Assembly: GCA_025057905.1 (NCBI GenBank)
Contig: JANWUX010000001.1
Coordinates: 208,155 to 272,154 of the forward strand
Length of the DNA: 64,000 bases
Reading direction: 5' to 3'
From: Patescibacteria group bacterium
GTDB taxonomy: Bacteria > Patescibacteriota > Microgenomatia > UBA1406 > GWC2-37-13
The position numbers and the translations under genes are program-made. Shown piece after piece: positions 19,416 through 26,895 of the stretch (its first letter is position 1; each line of letters opens with the position of its first letter). A model generated the notes under the pieces. The model made no database searches. It had not been told where the DNA came from and was given only the letters and a program-made list of their open reading frames with translations.

Positions 19416-20168
19416 ATGAAAAAGGCCTTTGTCATTCCAATAGTCATTTTAATTGGTGCTTTTTTTTCCACTTCGGCTGTTGGAATAACTTACTTGAGAA
19501 TTAAAAAAAATCAAAATGAAAGGGATAGGTCGATTAAACATCAAAAATCTGATAAAGAGACTCTTCAATTTAAGAGTGAAAAAGTTGAAAACCAGCTAAA
19601 TGAGAAAAATATCACCGAAATAGAAATAAAAAATCTTCAAATAAAAGGCAAGAAAGAAAACTCACCAAAAGATGCTTCAGAATTAGAAAAAGAAGAAAAA
19701 AAACTTCTAGAGATGACTTTAAAAAAAAGTAACCAGGAAAGTAATTCACTCAATCAAAATCAGGCAAAAAAACCAAAAACTAATCAAGATTTTAGTGTAT
19801 CATCTCAGGAAATTTCACCAACTAAGATAAACACTCAAGTTAATTATGTCGACCCTCCACGGCCTGGAAGCTTTATATTCATTGGCAATGAACTTCAGCT
19901 CTCATTGTCTAAGGAAGATGATGGCGTTAGACTCAGCTGGACGAGATGTCAGAGCGATCAATTTGTCGCTTATAAAATAGTCAGATCAGAAACAGCAAAT
20001 GATGTTTATTTTCCAAGAGATGGAGCCATTGGTTCTATTTCAAATCAAGATGCTCTCTCATACTTAGATCACACTGTTCAATCAGGAAAAACCTATCATT
20101 ACAGAATTTGTTCTCTTGAAAAAAACGGCGAATCATGGTGTGGCAATGTCGCCACAATCAGTTTCTGA
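19416..20168 (+). CDS. membrane-anchored protein with C-terminal fibronectin III-like domain
   Basis: The 250-residue product has an N-terminal membrane helix (residues 4-26), then about 110 residues of highly charged, Lys/Glu/Asn/Gln-rich, probably disordered stalk. The C-terminal domain of roughly 95 residues has FN3-like strands: LSLSKEDDGVRLSWTRC, AYKIVRSET, SYLDHTVQSGKTYHYRICSL, CGNVATISF. Two cysteines may pair. It probably displays a binding domain at the surface. The partner is unknown. It converges with glutamine synthetase, leaving 10 bases. Confidence 0.7.
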   Translation: MKKAFVIPIVILIGAFFSTSAVGITYLRIKKNQNERDRSIKHQKSDKETLQFKSEKVENQLNEKNITEIEIKNLQIKGKKENSPKDASELEKEEKKLLEMTLKKSNQESNSLNQNQAKKPKTNQDFSVSSQEISPTKINTQVNYVDPPRPGSFIFIGNELQLSLSKEDDGVRLSWTRCQSDQFVAYKIVRSETANDVYFPRDGAIGSISNQDALSYLDHTVQSGKTYHYRICSLEKNGESWCGNVATISF

Positions 20169-20178
20169 AACATCAAAT

Positions 20179-21621
20179 TTAGAAGCTGTTCCAGATCACC
20201 TGATTATAAACTTCATGATGATAAAGGACTTCGCCGTTTTTAACTCGTGTCCCTAAATCAACTGGACTTCTGTTGGCGGCCGCTTGCTTTAAACTGACAA
20301 ATTTCTCCTTGAACTCCTGACTTAAGATTTTATCAATAAACTTACTTCTTCTGAATTGACTGATCGCTACATGGATATTAGAGGGCAAGTAATTGACTCT
20401 TTCTCTTTTTTCATGATTTTCTTTTTTCATCTCGCCCTCCAGAGCTACCTTTGTCAGAACATACATAGTTAGGTAGGGGTTAGCATCAGGAGCTACACTT
20501 CTAATCTCGATTCTGGCTGATCGTTCATTGAAAATTGGTACTCTAATCATTGCTCCTCTATCAGTCTCGGAGACCTTTATTTCGTTAGGCGCCTCAAAGT
20601 GAGGATCAAGGCGACGATAAGAGTTGACGGAACTATTTAGGACCAGACAGATATCGCTTGCATGATTTAGAATTCTGCTTATCACTGCCCAAGCAAAATT
20701 TGAGAGCTTACCTCTACCCTTTTCATCATAGAAAAGATTCTTTCCTTTTTTTGAAATCGAAAAATTAGTATGCATACCGCTGCCATTGATCCCTGTTATC
20801 GGCTTTGGAAGAAAGGTGGCGGTCATTCCTAGATTTCGAGCAATCTGTCTAGCGGTTAATTTGTAGAGCTGTATCTGGTCAGCTGCGTTGACAACTTCTG
20901 AATAGGCATAATTGAGTTCAAACTGAGAAGGGGCCACCTCTGGATGATCTTTTTCGTTTTCAAAACCTAGGGCCCTTTGTGCCTCAGCCGTTCTATCAAT
21001 GAAAATTCTCAAAATGTCATATGGCAAAGAGTGATAGTAACCACCAGTGGCAACCAACTCAAAGCCAACCCGTTCATCAAAGTTTTTTTCCGCATCGATG
21101 CCTTTTACAAGAAAACCTTCAATCTCATTAGAAACATAGATAGTGTAGTCTTTGATTTCTCTCAATTTCTTGACATATGATTTTAGCAATCCTCGAGAAT
21201 CCATCTTGTATGGGGTGTTGTCTTGATCGTAAATGTCAGCCATCATTAGGACTTTTCCTGGACCAAAAACATCTGATGGCAACCACCAAAAAGCGGACCA
21301 GTCAACCTTCAAGCGAAGGTCAGACTCTGCCTGTCTGGAAAAACCCCTAATCGAAGAACCATCAAAGGTGAGATTATCATAGTTTTTTATGAAAAATTTT
21401 TTATCATAATCGAGCATGTGAAACCTACCCTCGATATCGGAAAAACCAATCGTTACTGCTTTTAGTCTCTTTTCTTTGCTTAAGTAACCAAGATAAAATT
21501 CCCTCATCTCTTCCTGAGAAGTATAAGAAACTCTCTTTTTCTTTGCTTTAAGATTAAGCTCTTCTAATTCATCATAGGTAATTTCTAAAAAATTACGAAG
21601 GTTAGTGTTATTTTTATCCAT
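20179..21621 (-). CDS. glnA: glutamine synthetase
   Basis: The enzyme makes glutamine from glutamate, ammonia and ATP. The 480-residue product keeps the family motifs: DGSSIRGF near residue 90, the metal-ligand region YVSNEIEGFLVKG, HPEVAPSQFELNY, GSGMHTNFSISKKG, NSSVNSYRRLDPHFEAPNEI (glutamate/ammonia flap) and IEIRSVAPDANPYL. The adenylylation tyrosine of GSI-beta could not be located by eye. In a genome of this type it may be one of few nitrogen-assimilation genes. It is transcribed alone, divergent from the C39-like gene. Confidence 0.93.
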   Translation of the reverse strand: MDKNNTNLRNFLEITYDELEELNLKAKKKRVSYTSQEEMREFYLGYLSKEKRLKAVTIGFSDIEGRFHMLDYDKKFFIKNYDNLTFDGSSIRGFSRQAESDLRLKVDWSAFWWLPSDVFGPGKVLMMADIYDQDNTPYKMDSRGLLKSYVKKLREIKDYTIYVSNEIEGFLVKGIDAEKNFDERVGFELVATGGYYHSLPYDILRIFIDRTAEAQRALGFENEKDHPEVAPSQFELNYAYSEVVNAADQIQLYKLTARQIARNLGMTATFLPKPITGINGSGMHTNFSISKKGKNLFYDEKGRGKLSNFAWAVISRILNHASDICLVLNSSVNSYRRLDPHFEAPNEIKVSETDRGAMIRVPIFNERSARIEIRSVAPDANPYLTMYVLTKVALEGEMKKENHEKRERVNYLPSNIHVAISQFRRSKFIDKILSQEFKEKFVSLKQAAANRSPVDLGTRVKNGEVLYHHEVYNQVIWNSF

Positions 21622-21715
21622 TTTATGTTATTTTTTTTAAATTTATAAAAAATTTTAGTAATTATGTTGAAAAAAAATAATAAAGAAAATGTTAAGTAAT
21701 ATCAAGAGAAGATTT

Positions 21716-21744
21716 TTGCTACTATATTTTGCTGATAATATGAT
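21716..21744 (+). promoter_or_regulatory. weak candidate promoter for the C39-like gene
   Basis: TTGCTA is separated by 17 bases from TATGAT, ending 38 bases before the ATG at 21782. It lies in the very AT-rich divergent gap with glnA, so chance matches are likely. Confidence 0.3.
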
Positions 21745-21781
21745 AAATTAAAAAAATTTAAAAAAAATCTAACCACTGACT

Positions 21782-22726
21782 ATGATTGAGGCGCGAGAAA
21801 ATTTTTTCAACAAGCCGTTTGATTTTTCTTTGATTGATCAAATAAAGGCTGCTGGGCCGGTGGCAGAACTAATCGAAGAGATGAAAAGAAAAGGTTTATT
21901 ATCTGAAGAAAACTCTTACCACAAACCAATCATTGAGACTGATGTTTATAGGTTGAGACGAGGTCTTTGCTTGCCTTGCGCTTCGGCCGTCGCTATAAAT
22001 ATTCTTTTGAACAGGCGAGTAGTTGGAGATGATGATGGGATATTAAGTATCGCCGACATGCACCGACTTCTTCTTCCTCATCACGGAAAGTATCCAACCA
22101 CCAATTTTCCTTGTGGTTGGCTAGTTGTCAATGATAAGGGAGATATGTATCATCATGCAATTGCTGCTTTTGCTGAGGCTCTGGAGATTAATACTTATTC
22201 ACTTTTAGGTTTCAAAAAAATTGACGACTTGATAAATATAATGGAAAAAGCGAAAAATAGCGCAATCGTGGTTTCTTTCAATAACCGATTTGTTCTAGAA
22301 CAAACTTTAAAAAACTATCCTGATTCAATTAAAAAAGATGGAGACAAATTTTTAATTAAAGTATCAACTCCTGAAGGTGATATCTTTAAACCATTTGAAA
22401 ACGGTCGGCACGCAGTTACTATTCTCAATTTTTCGACTTCAAGCGGTGAACTCTTAGTTGCCGATTCTTTTAATCTCCCTCAAACAAAGCAAACAAAAGG
22501 AATTTTAGTAAGGCTCTCACTCGAAGAGGCGACTGAGTACTTGAAATATCATGACAATGCCATTACAAGAGCAATCGTTTTTTCCCAAAATCCCGATTTA
22601 AAATCCATTTTCCAGGATTTACTGATTCCGTATATCCCCAAAGAGGTAAAAAGTGACCTATCCTCAAGAATAGACGATAAAAAAGCCCAGATAAAAGCTA
22701 AGTCTCTTTGGCTGAATGTAATATAA
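21782..22726 (+). CDS. C39-like (papain-fold) cysteine peptidase family protein
   Basis: The 314-residue protein has no signal peptide. The candidate catalytic residues fit a papain-like fold: Cys in RRGLCLPCASAVAINILL near residue 60-65, His in NGRHAVTILNF near 208, and Asp in LLVADSFNLPQ near 224. The arrangement follows the Peptidase_C39_2 style. It may cleave cytosolic peptides or be a non-peptidase relative. There is no ABC exporter nearby, so the bacteriocin-leader role of classic C39 is not supported. Confidence 0.6.
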   Translation: MIEARENFFNKPFDFSLIDQIKAAGPVAELIEEMKRKGLLSEENSYHKPIIETDVYRLRRGLCLPCASAVAINILLNRRVVGDDDGILSIADMHRLLLPHHGKYPTTNFPCGWLVVNDKGDMYHHAIAAFAEALEINTYSLLGFKKIDDLINIMEKAKNSAIVVSFNNRFVLEQTLKNYPDSIKKDGDKFLIKVSTPEGDIFKPFENGRHAVTILNFSTSSGELLVADSFNLPQTKQTKGILVRLSLEEATEYLKYHDNAITRAIVFSQNPDLKSIFQDLLIPYIPKEVKSDLSSRIDDKKAQIKAKSLWLNVI

Positions 22727-23016
22727 TTATTTCGCCGAAGAAACACTCTTATTTCCATAATTTACGTGACTTAAAGAAACACATCTCAGCCACATTATCT
22801 ATTATGGCTCCTTAGATTCAAAAAAATTTAAATTTCACAAAAAATCAGTGTGGTTATGTCAATCATCATTAATTTTCCTAGTTGCCACAAAGAAAAGATC
22901 TGAATTATGAAATCAGATCAACTTATGCTTAAAAAATAATCTGCCAAATCTCCTTTTAAAAAGATGTTTTCTTTGAAACAATCTAATCTTCTGAACTAAA
23001 AGACAGCTTGATCAAG

Positions 23017-23103
23017 CGGAGATGGAGGGATTCGAACCCCCGATGACCTTGCGGTCATACTGGTTTTCAAGACCAGCCCGTTCAACCACTCCGGCACATC
23101 TCC
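23017..23103 (-). tRNA. tRNA-Ser (anticodon TGA)
   Basis: Acceptor GGAGATG/CATCTCC, anticodon stem-loop CTGGT-CTTGAAA-ACCAG, long variable arm (TATGACCGCAAGGTCATC) and standard T-arm. The discriminator is G. CCA is not encoded. Confidence 0.95.
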
Positions 23104-23107
23104 CCTG

Positions 23108-23179
23108 AGGCGCGTGCCGGACTCGAACCGGCGGATAGCTGTTTTGCAGACAGCCGCGTTACCTCTTCGCCAACGCGCC
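23108..23179 (-). tRNA. tRNA-Cys (anticodon GCA)
   Basis: Acceptor GGCGCGT/ACGCGCC, anticodon loop CTGCAAA and discriminator U, which is the identity base of bacterial tRNA-Cys. CCA is not encoded. It lies 4 bases upstream of tRNA-Ser(UGA) on the same strand. Confidence 0.94.
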
Positions 23180-23255
23180 CCAAAGCCTCTATTAATTTTA
23201 CCAGAGATTGTCAAAATTAGCCTTCCCCTTCGATTTGAGGTAAAATATAACAAAT

Positions 23256-23340
23256 GGAGGGTTGGCAGAGCGGTCAATTGCGCGAGTCTCGAAAACTCGA
23301 GGGATTTTTCCCTACAGAGGTTCGAATCCTCTACCCTCCG
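23256..23340 (+). tRNA. tRNA-Ser (anticodon CGA), fused to a downstream mRNA
   Basis: Acceptor GGAGGGT/ACCCTCC, anticodon stem-loop CGAGT-CTCGAAA-ACTCG, long variable arm and T-arm AGAGG-TTCGAAT-CCTCT. The discriminator G is at 23340; CCA is not encoded. The ATG of the next gene begins at 23342, leaving one base between tRNA and coding sequence. Confidence 0.95.
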
Positions 23341-23341
23341 C

Positions 23342-24082
23342 ATGAAGGAAATTTTTTTCTCCATCGTTATTCCGACTTTAAATGAAGAAAAATCTCTGCC
23401 GATTCTACTTAATTCAGTAAAAGCTCAAGATTACAAAAAAATCGAGATAATCATAGTTGATAGCTTTTCAACCGACAAAACAAAAAAAATTGCTCTTCGC
23501 TATAAAAGATCTCTTCCATTATTTTTTTTCGAAAGAATGAATCAGAATGTTTCTCAAGCAAGAAACTTCGGCGCCAGGAAAGCCAAAGGCGAATTTATTG
23601 TTTTTCTCGATGCTGATGTTGAGTTGGGCCAATTTAATTTCCTAAGTCAGCTAAACAAAAATATTCAGTTAAATCATCTTGATGCCTTAACTGTCTGGAA
23701 CCGAGCAAAGGAGAATCTGACTGGTAAACTCATCTTTGGATTAATGAACCTGCTGATGACTCTTCTTCAGAAGCTTAGACCCTCAGCCAATGGCCCGTGT
23801 ATCATCGTCAGGAACTCATTTTTCAAGAAAGTTGGTGGTTTTGATGAAGAAATTGTTTTCGGCGAAGACGTCGAACTAGTTCAAAGATTAGTAAAAAACA
23901 AAGCTCGATTTGCTGTTTTTTCCTCGCCAATTCTCTTCGTTTCAGATCGAAGATTCAAAAAAGAAGGACTTTTGAAAAGTCTTTTCAAGTCAACGAAAGC
24001 AATTTTTCATCAGTTAATTTTTGGACCGATTAAAAAACCAATTTTTGAATATCAAATGGGAGGAAAATACTATGAAAATTAA
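23342..24082 (+). CDS. family 2 glycosyltransferase
   Basis: The track starts this frame at 23114, but that part runs through tRNA genes. The real start is the ATG at 23342, because the first Rossmann strand (FFSIVIPTLNEE) begins four residues later. The product has 246 residues. GT2 motifs are IIIVDSFSTDKT, ARNFGARKAKGEFIVFLDADVEL (DxD) and GEDVELVQR. A hydrophobic stretch near residue 120-135 suggests membrane association. It uses a nucleotide sugar donor; the acceptor is unknown. It has no ribosome binding site and directly follows tRNA-Ser(CGA). It overlaps the NUDIX gene by 11 bases. Confidence 0.88.
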   Translation: MKEIFFSIVIPTLNEEKSLPILLNSVKAQDYKKIEIIIVDSFSTDKTKKIALRYKRSLPLFFFERMNQNVSQARNFGARKAKGEFIVFLDADVELGQFNFLSQLNKNIQLNHLDALTVWNRAKENLTGKLIFGLMNLLMTLLQKLRPSANGPCIIVRNSFFKKVGGFDEEIVFGEDVELVQRLVKNKARFAVFSSPILFVSDRRFKKEGLLKSLFKSTKAIFHQLIFGPIKKPIFEYQMGGKYYEN

Positions 24083-24557
24083 AACCGAAAACTCCGCTGG
24101 TGGGATTGTTTTCAAAAGAGAGCCGAAACTCTCAAGGAAGGAAACTCTTTGGTTAATCTGCCAGCATTCTTACCATAAAGGCTGGGTCTTCCCAAAAGGA
24201 TTAGTTGCTGATAAAAAAACAAATGAGTCAATTGAGTCTGCCGCTCTGAGAGAGGTTGAAGAAGAAGGTGGAGTTAAAGCAAAAATCGTTTATCCAAAAC
24301 CGGTCATTGTTTCTTATTTCTACCATTGGCCGAACTCGCCTCATAGTAAAGATGACAAAAGTCAATTGTTGGTAAAGAAGACCGTTTATTACTTTCTGAT
24401 GGAGTATTTGTCAGGTGATCCAAAAAATCATGATTTTGAGATGAGTGATGCCATTTTTGTCAATGTTGATCAGGTAAAAAATAGCTTACGATTCCCAAGC
24501 GACAAAGACGCTTTTGAAAAAATTCTCAAAATTTACCAAAAACTCTATGGAACCTAG
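24072..24557 (+). CDS. NUDIX hydrolase
   Basis: The enzyme cleaves nucleoside diphosphate-linked compounds. The ATG at 24072 is preferred over the track's 24021 because GGGAGG precedes it by a good distance and the fold starts there (KIKTENSAGGIVFKRE). The product has 161 residues. The Nudix box reads PKGLVADKKTNESIESAALREVEEEGGV: the REVEEEGG core is intact, but the segment between Gly and the first Glu is longer than the consensus. The start PKG and STAGGIV style resemble the diadenosine polyphosphate hydrolase group. It overlaps both neighbours, so the three genes are translationally coupled. Confidence 0.88.
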   Translation: MKIKTENSAGGIVFKREPKLSRKETLWLICQHSYHKGWVFPKGLVADKKTNESIESAALREVEEEGGVKAKIVYPKPVIVSYFYHWPNSPHSKDDKSQLLVKKTVYYFLMEYLSGDPKNHDFEMSDAIFVNVDQVKNSLRFPSDKDAFEKILKIYQKLYGT

Positions 24558-25119
24558 AGAGTCGAAACTTAAGATATTCAAGTACAACGCCATTCTCTCG
24601 ATGATTTTTTTTATCAGTTCAACTTTGGTTTTTAGTTCGGCAATAGACAACTTTAGCCTTCGAGATTACACCATTTCAGACATCAGTAAATTTCTTCCCA
24701 AAAGGCAACTTAGTTATTTTAACGCGTTGTTTTTTATCAAGTGTTTGATGGACTTCTTGTTTGTGGCTTATTTGATACAATTCTTCAGAATAAAAGCTTA
24801 CTCTCCTACGGCACTATTTCTTCTTTTAGCTGTTATATCTTTTGGGGCTTTAGGGTTTTTTCCAATAAGCGAGAATCGCTTCGGCCACATACTCGTAGCA
24901 TCAACTATGTTCATTAGCTTTACTTTCAGCGAAATTAGTCTGGCCAGACTTATTGGAGATGATAAATTTCTTTACTTAACTAAGAATCTTGTTGCCATTC
25001 AGATAATCAGTGTTGGCTTGTTTTTCTCCTGGGGCAACTTTAACGGCGTCTTTGAGCTCTTTTATATGATTACTGCTTTCCTCTGGTTGATGATTCTAAT
25101 AAAAAACTACCTTCGATAA
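24547..25119 (+). CDS. DUF998-like multispan membrane protein
   Basis: The better start is the ATG at 24547 (MEPRESKLKIF), overlapping the NUDIX stop by 11 bases; the track start at 24514 only adds out-of-context residues. The 190-residue protein has about six hydrophobic spans with the DUF998 pattern: ISDISKFLPKRQLSYFNALFF near the first loop, then GALGFFPISENRFGHILVA. The function is unknown. It closes the tRNA-GT2-NUDIX run. Confidence 0.65.
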   Translation: MEPRESKLKIFKYNAILSMIFFISSTLVFSSAIDNFSLRDYTISDISKFLPKRQLSYFNALFFIKCLMDFLFVAYLIQFFRIKAYSPTALFLLLAVISFGALGFFPISENRFGHILVASTMFISFTFSEISLARLIGDDKFLYLTKNLVAIQIISVGLFFSWGNFNGVFELFYMITAFLWLMILIKNYLR

Positions 25120-25128
25120 AAAATCGAG

Positions 25129-25200
25129 AGCGGTGGATGGGATTCGAACCCACGACCTTCTCCTTGGCAAGGAGACATTCTACCACTGAACTACCACCGC
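25129..25200 (-). tRNA. tRNA-Gly (anticodon GCC)
   Basis: Acceptor GCGGTGG/CCACCGC, anticodon stem-loop CTCCT-TGCCA-AGGAG region, T-arm GTGGG-TTCGAAT-CCCAT. The discriminator is U. CCA is not encoded. Confidence 0.94.
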
Positions 25201-25276
25201 TGGTGCCGAGGGTCAGAGTCGAACTGACATCTGAGGTTTTTCAGACCCCCGCCGTGACCACCTTGGCTACCTCGGC
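25201..25276 (-). tRNA. tRNA-Phe (anticodon GAA), 3' CCA encoded
   Basis: Acceptor GCCGAGG/CCTCGGC with A discriminator and encoded CCA. Anticodon stem GGGGT/ACCTC has one G-U pair; loop CTGAAAA. T-arm GTCAG-TTCGACT-CTGAC. It abuts tRNA-Gly. Confidence 0.93.
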
Positions 25277-25285
25277 TTATTCAGG

Positions 25286-25357
25286 TGCGCTGAGAAGGAT
25301 TCGAACCTTCGACGCCCACTTTATAAGAGTGGTGCTCTACCGCTGAGCTATCAGCGC
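25286..25357 (-). tRNA. tRNA-Ile with UAU anticodon
   Basis: Acceptor GCGCTGA/TCAGCGC, D-arm GCTC-AGCGGTA-GAGC, anticodon stem CCACT/AGTGG with loop CTTATAA (positions 34-36 UAU), variable GCGTC, T-arm GAAGG-TTCGAAT-CCTTC. The discriminator is A; CCA is not encoded. Every stem is fully paired, so the anticodon assignment is firm. Most bacteria read AUA with a CAU tRNA modified to lysidine. Confidence 0.93.
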
Positions 25358-25392
25358 CTTTTAATAATTATATCACTCTCCAATAGTCTTTA

Positions 25393-25765
25393 TCAGACTC
25401 TGCTTTTCTCTTTGGCCATCAAACTACCATAAAAAATTTCATCGCAGGGACTAAGATCAAATTGACCATTTGCGATTGCTACAAACACTTCTCTAACCAT
25501 AATTGTTCTTTTTAGGTGAGCGAGGGTATTATCTTCTCCTCTTTGATTGTGTTGCTACAGAGATGGATCAAAAGAAGCTAATTTTCAAGCCAGTTTATGA
25601 AATCTCTCCGCAAACTGGCTTCATTATTATCGTTAATAAAAACCGAGGAAGTGAATTGGGTAAATTAAGCAAAGTCTCTCTTTTATGCCACTTTCTCCAA
25701 AAATCTCAACGACTCTCTGGGTAATATTAACGATCTCAATTTTTTTTGATTGGTCCTTATGATCA
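25393..25765 (-). pseudogene. frameshifted remnant of an unknown small gene
   Basis: Three protein-like segments in different minus-strand frames follow each other in order, separated by stops: IEIVNITQRVVEIFGESGIKE, then NDNNEASLRRDFINWLEN, then MVREVFVAIANGQFDLSPCD. I do not recognise the family. Confidence 0.35.
25587..25621. repeat. inverted repeat, 10-base arms with 15-base loop
   Basis: AAGCCAGTTT at 25587-25596 is the exact reverse complement of AAACTGGCTT at 25612-25621. There is no T-run of terminator type directly after it. It could be a hairpin in RNA or an operator-like site, or chance. Confidence 0.4.
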
Positions 25766-25816
25766 GATACTTAGTGAAAGATTTTTTCTTGAATAAAATT
25801 TCCAGACAGAGAATCT

Positions 25817-25890
25817 TGGTGGACCCACGGAGAATTGAACTCCGATCTCAGCGATGCGAACGCTGTGTTTTACCGTTAAACCATGGGCCC
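25817..25890 (-). tRNA. tRNA-Ala (anticodon CGC), 3' CCA encoded
   Basis: Acceptor GGGCCCA/TGGGTCC includes the G3-U70 pair that marks alanine tRNAs. Anticodon stem-loop CAGCG-TTCGCAT-CGCTG. Discriminator A with encoded CCA. Confidence 0.92.
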
Positions 25891-25896
25891 AACCTG

Positions 25897-25968
25897 TGTC
25901 TCCGGAGAGATTCGAACTCTCATCAAAGGCTCCGGAGGCCTTTATTTTATCCGTTAAACTACGGAGAC
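25897..25968 (-). tRNA. tRNA-Arg (anticodon CCG)
   Basis: Acceptor GTCTCCG/CGGAGAC, anticodon stem-loop AAGGC-CTCCGGA-GCCTT, T-arm GAGAG-TTCGAAT-CTCTC, discriminator A. CCA is not encoded. Confidence 0.93.
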
Positions 25969-26080
25969 AAGATGTTTTATTATAATTATAAAATCCAAAG
26001 CCAATGAAACACCCATTACAAAAAATCATCACCTACCGGACACCGAGTTGGTACAAAGAAAAATCAAGAAAGAGAATAAA

Positions 26081-26863
26081 TCATTTCAAAATTATTAAAG
26101 AAAGAATCACTGCCAAAGCCACCCGGTAAACTCCAAAAATCACCAGGGTGTGATTCTTGACGAAGTTAATTAGCCACCTAACTGATAACCAAGCAAAAAG
26201 GAATGAGGTAAAAAAACCAATCAGCAAAAACCAAAAGTTGACTGAAACGCTAAAAATCACCTCTTTTTGGATGTAGAAATCAATCAAACCAGCCGAGATT
26301 ATTGTTGGGATCGATAGTAAAAAAGAGTAAACAGTGGCGGCTTCTCTTTTGTAGCCTAAAATCATCATTCCTAAAATCACCGCTCCTGCCCGAGAAACTC
26401 CCGGAATTATCGATAATGATTGAAATAACCCAATAAAAAAACTATCACGAAGGCTAAGATGAGAGATTTCTTTTTTAAGAATGACTTTCTTCACATCAAC
26501 AAGCTTTTCAAAAATAATAAAGCCCAAACCGATGACAAACAAACTCAGAGCAATCAAGGTTAATGATTCAAAGAATACGTCTTTGATTATTCGGTATGAA
26601 AATAACGCAACTGAGGCTGTCGGAATAAAAGAGATTAACAAGTGTTTGATTATGGATTTATGAATCATAAAGAACTTAAAATAAAAAAAAACCACCGAAA
26701 GAATTGCTCCTGATTGAATGACTACCTCAAACACTTTCAAAAACTCCGTCTGAGGTAATTTCAAAATTTTAGAAGCAATGATCAGATGAGCCGTTGAGGA
26801 AACGGGTAAAAATTCTGTAATCCCCTCAACAATTGATAAAACGATCACATGGAATAGGTTCAT
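26081..26863 (-). CDS. uppP: undecaprenyl-diphosphate phosphatase (BacA/UppP)
   Basis: This integral membrane enzyme dephosphorylates undecaprenyl pyrophosphate so that the lipid carrier can be reused for cell-wall and glycan building. The 260-residue length is normal. The two family motifs are present: SIVEGITEFLPVSSTAHL near residue 10 with the catalytic Glu residues, and SIIPGVSRAGAVILGMMILG near 160. About eight membrane spans are visible. It supports the glycan genes downstream in function. It is divergent from the GT4 gene with a 32-base gap. Confidence 0.96.
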   Translation of the reverse strand: MNLFHVIVLSIVEGITEFLPVSSTAHLIIASKILKLPQTEFLKVFEVVIQSGAILSVVFFYFKFFMIHKSIIKHLLISFIPTASVALFSYRIIKDVFFESLTLIALSLFVIGLGFIIFEKLVDVKKVILKKEISHLSLRDSFFIGLFQSLSIIPGVSRAGAVILGMMILGYKREAATVYSFLLSIPTIISAGLIDFYIQKEVIFSVSVNFWFLLIGFFTSFLFAWLSVRWLINFVKNHTLVIFGVYRVALAVILSLIILK

Positions 26864-26895
26864 GTGGAAAATTATATAATTATATTTTCTTGCTA

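Larger units (their letters stand above)
25358..25816. other. stretch between tRNAs with decayed gene fragments and an inverted repeat
   Basis: The minus strand holds coding-like pieces in shifted frames. 25633-25765 includes VVEIFGESGIKERLCLIYP and ends in TAA. A second frame follows, with EASLRRDFINWLEN. 25393-25500 is an ATG-to-TGA frame with VFVAIANGQFDLSPCDEIFY. Together they look like one broken gene of about 120 codons. A perfect 10-base inverted repeat (AAGCCAGTTT/AAACTGGCTT, 25587-25621) lies in the middle. Confidence 0.4.

Noticed and set aside
21782-22726. Bacteriocin-processing C39 peptidase
   Set aside because: There is no ABC transporter or leader peptide gene nearby and no membrane domain; only the papain-like fold is supported.
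23114-23341. N-terminal extension of the GT2 ORF in the track
   Set aside because: It runs antisense through tRNA-Cys and sense through tRNA-Ser(CGA); the GT2 fold begins at the ATG at 23342.
22996-23364. 122-codon minus ORF over the tRNA cluster
   Set aside because: It is a shadow across three tRNA genes with no protein-like motif.
25137-25346. 69-codon ORF with repeated Arg/Thr words
   Set aside because: It is translated from three tRNA genes; likewise the ORFs at 25750-26007 and 25763-26032.
26003-26130. 41-codon basic ORF antisense to the end of uppP
   Set aside because: It overlaps a conserved gene and has no ribosome binding site; probably chance.
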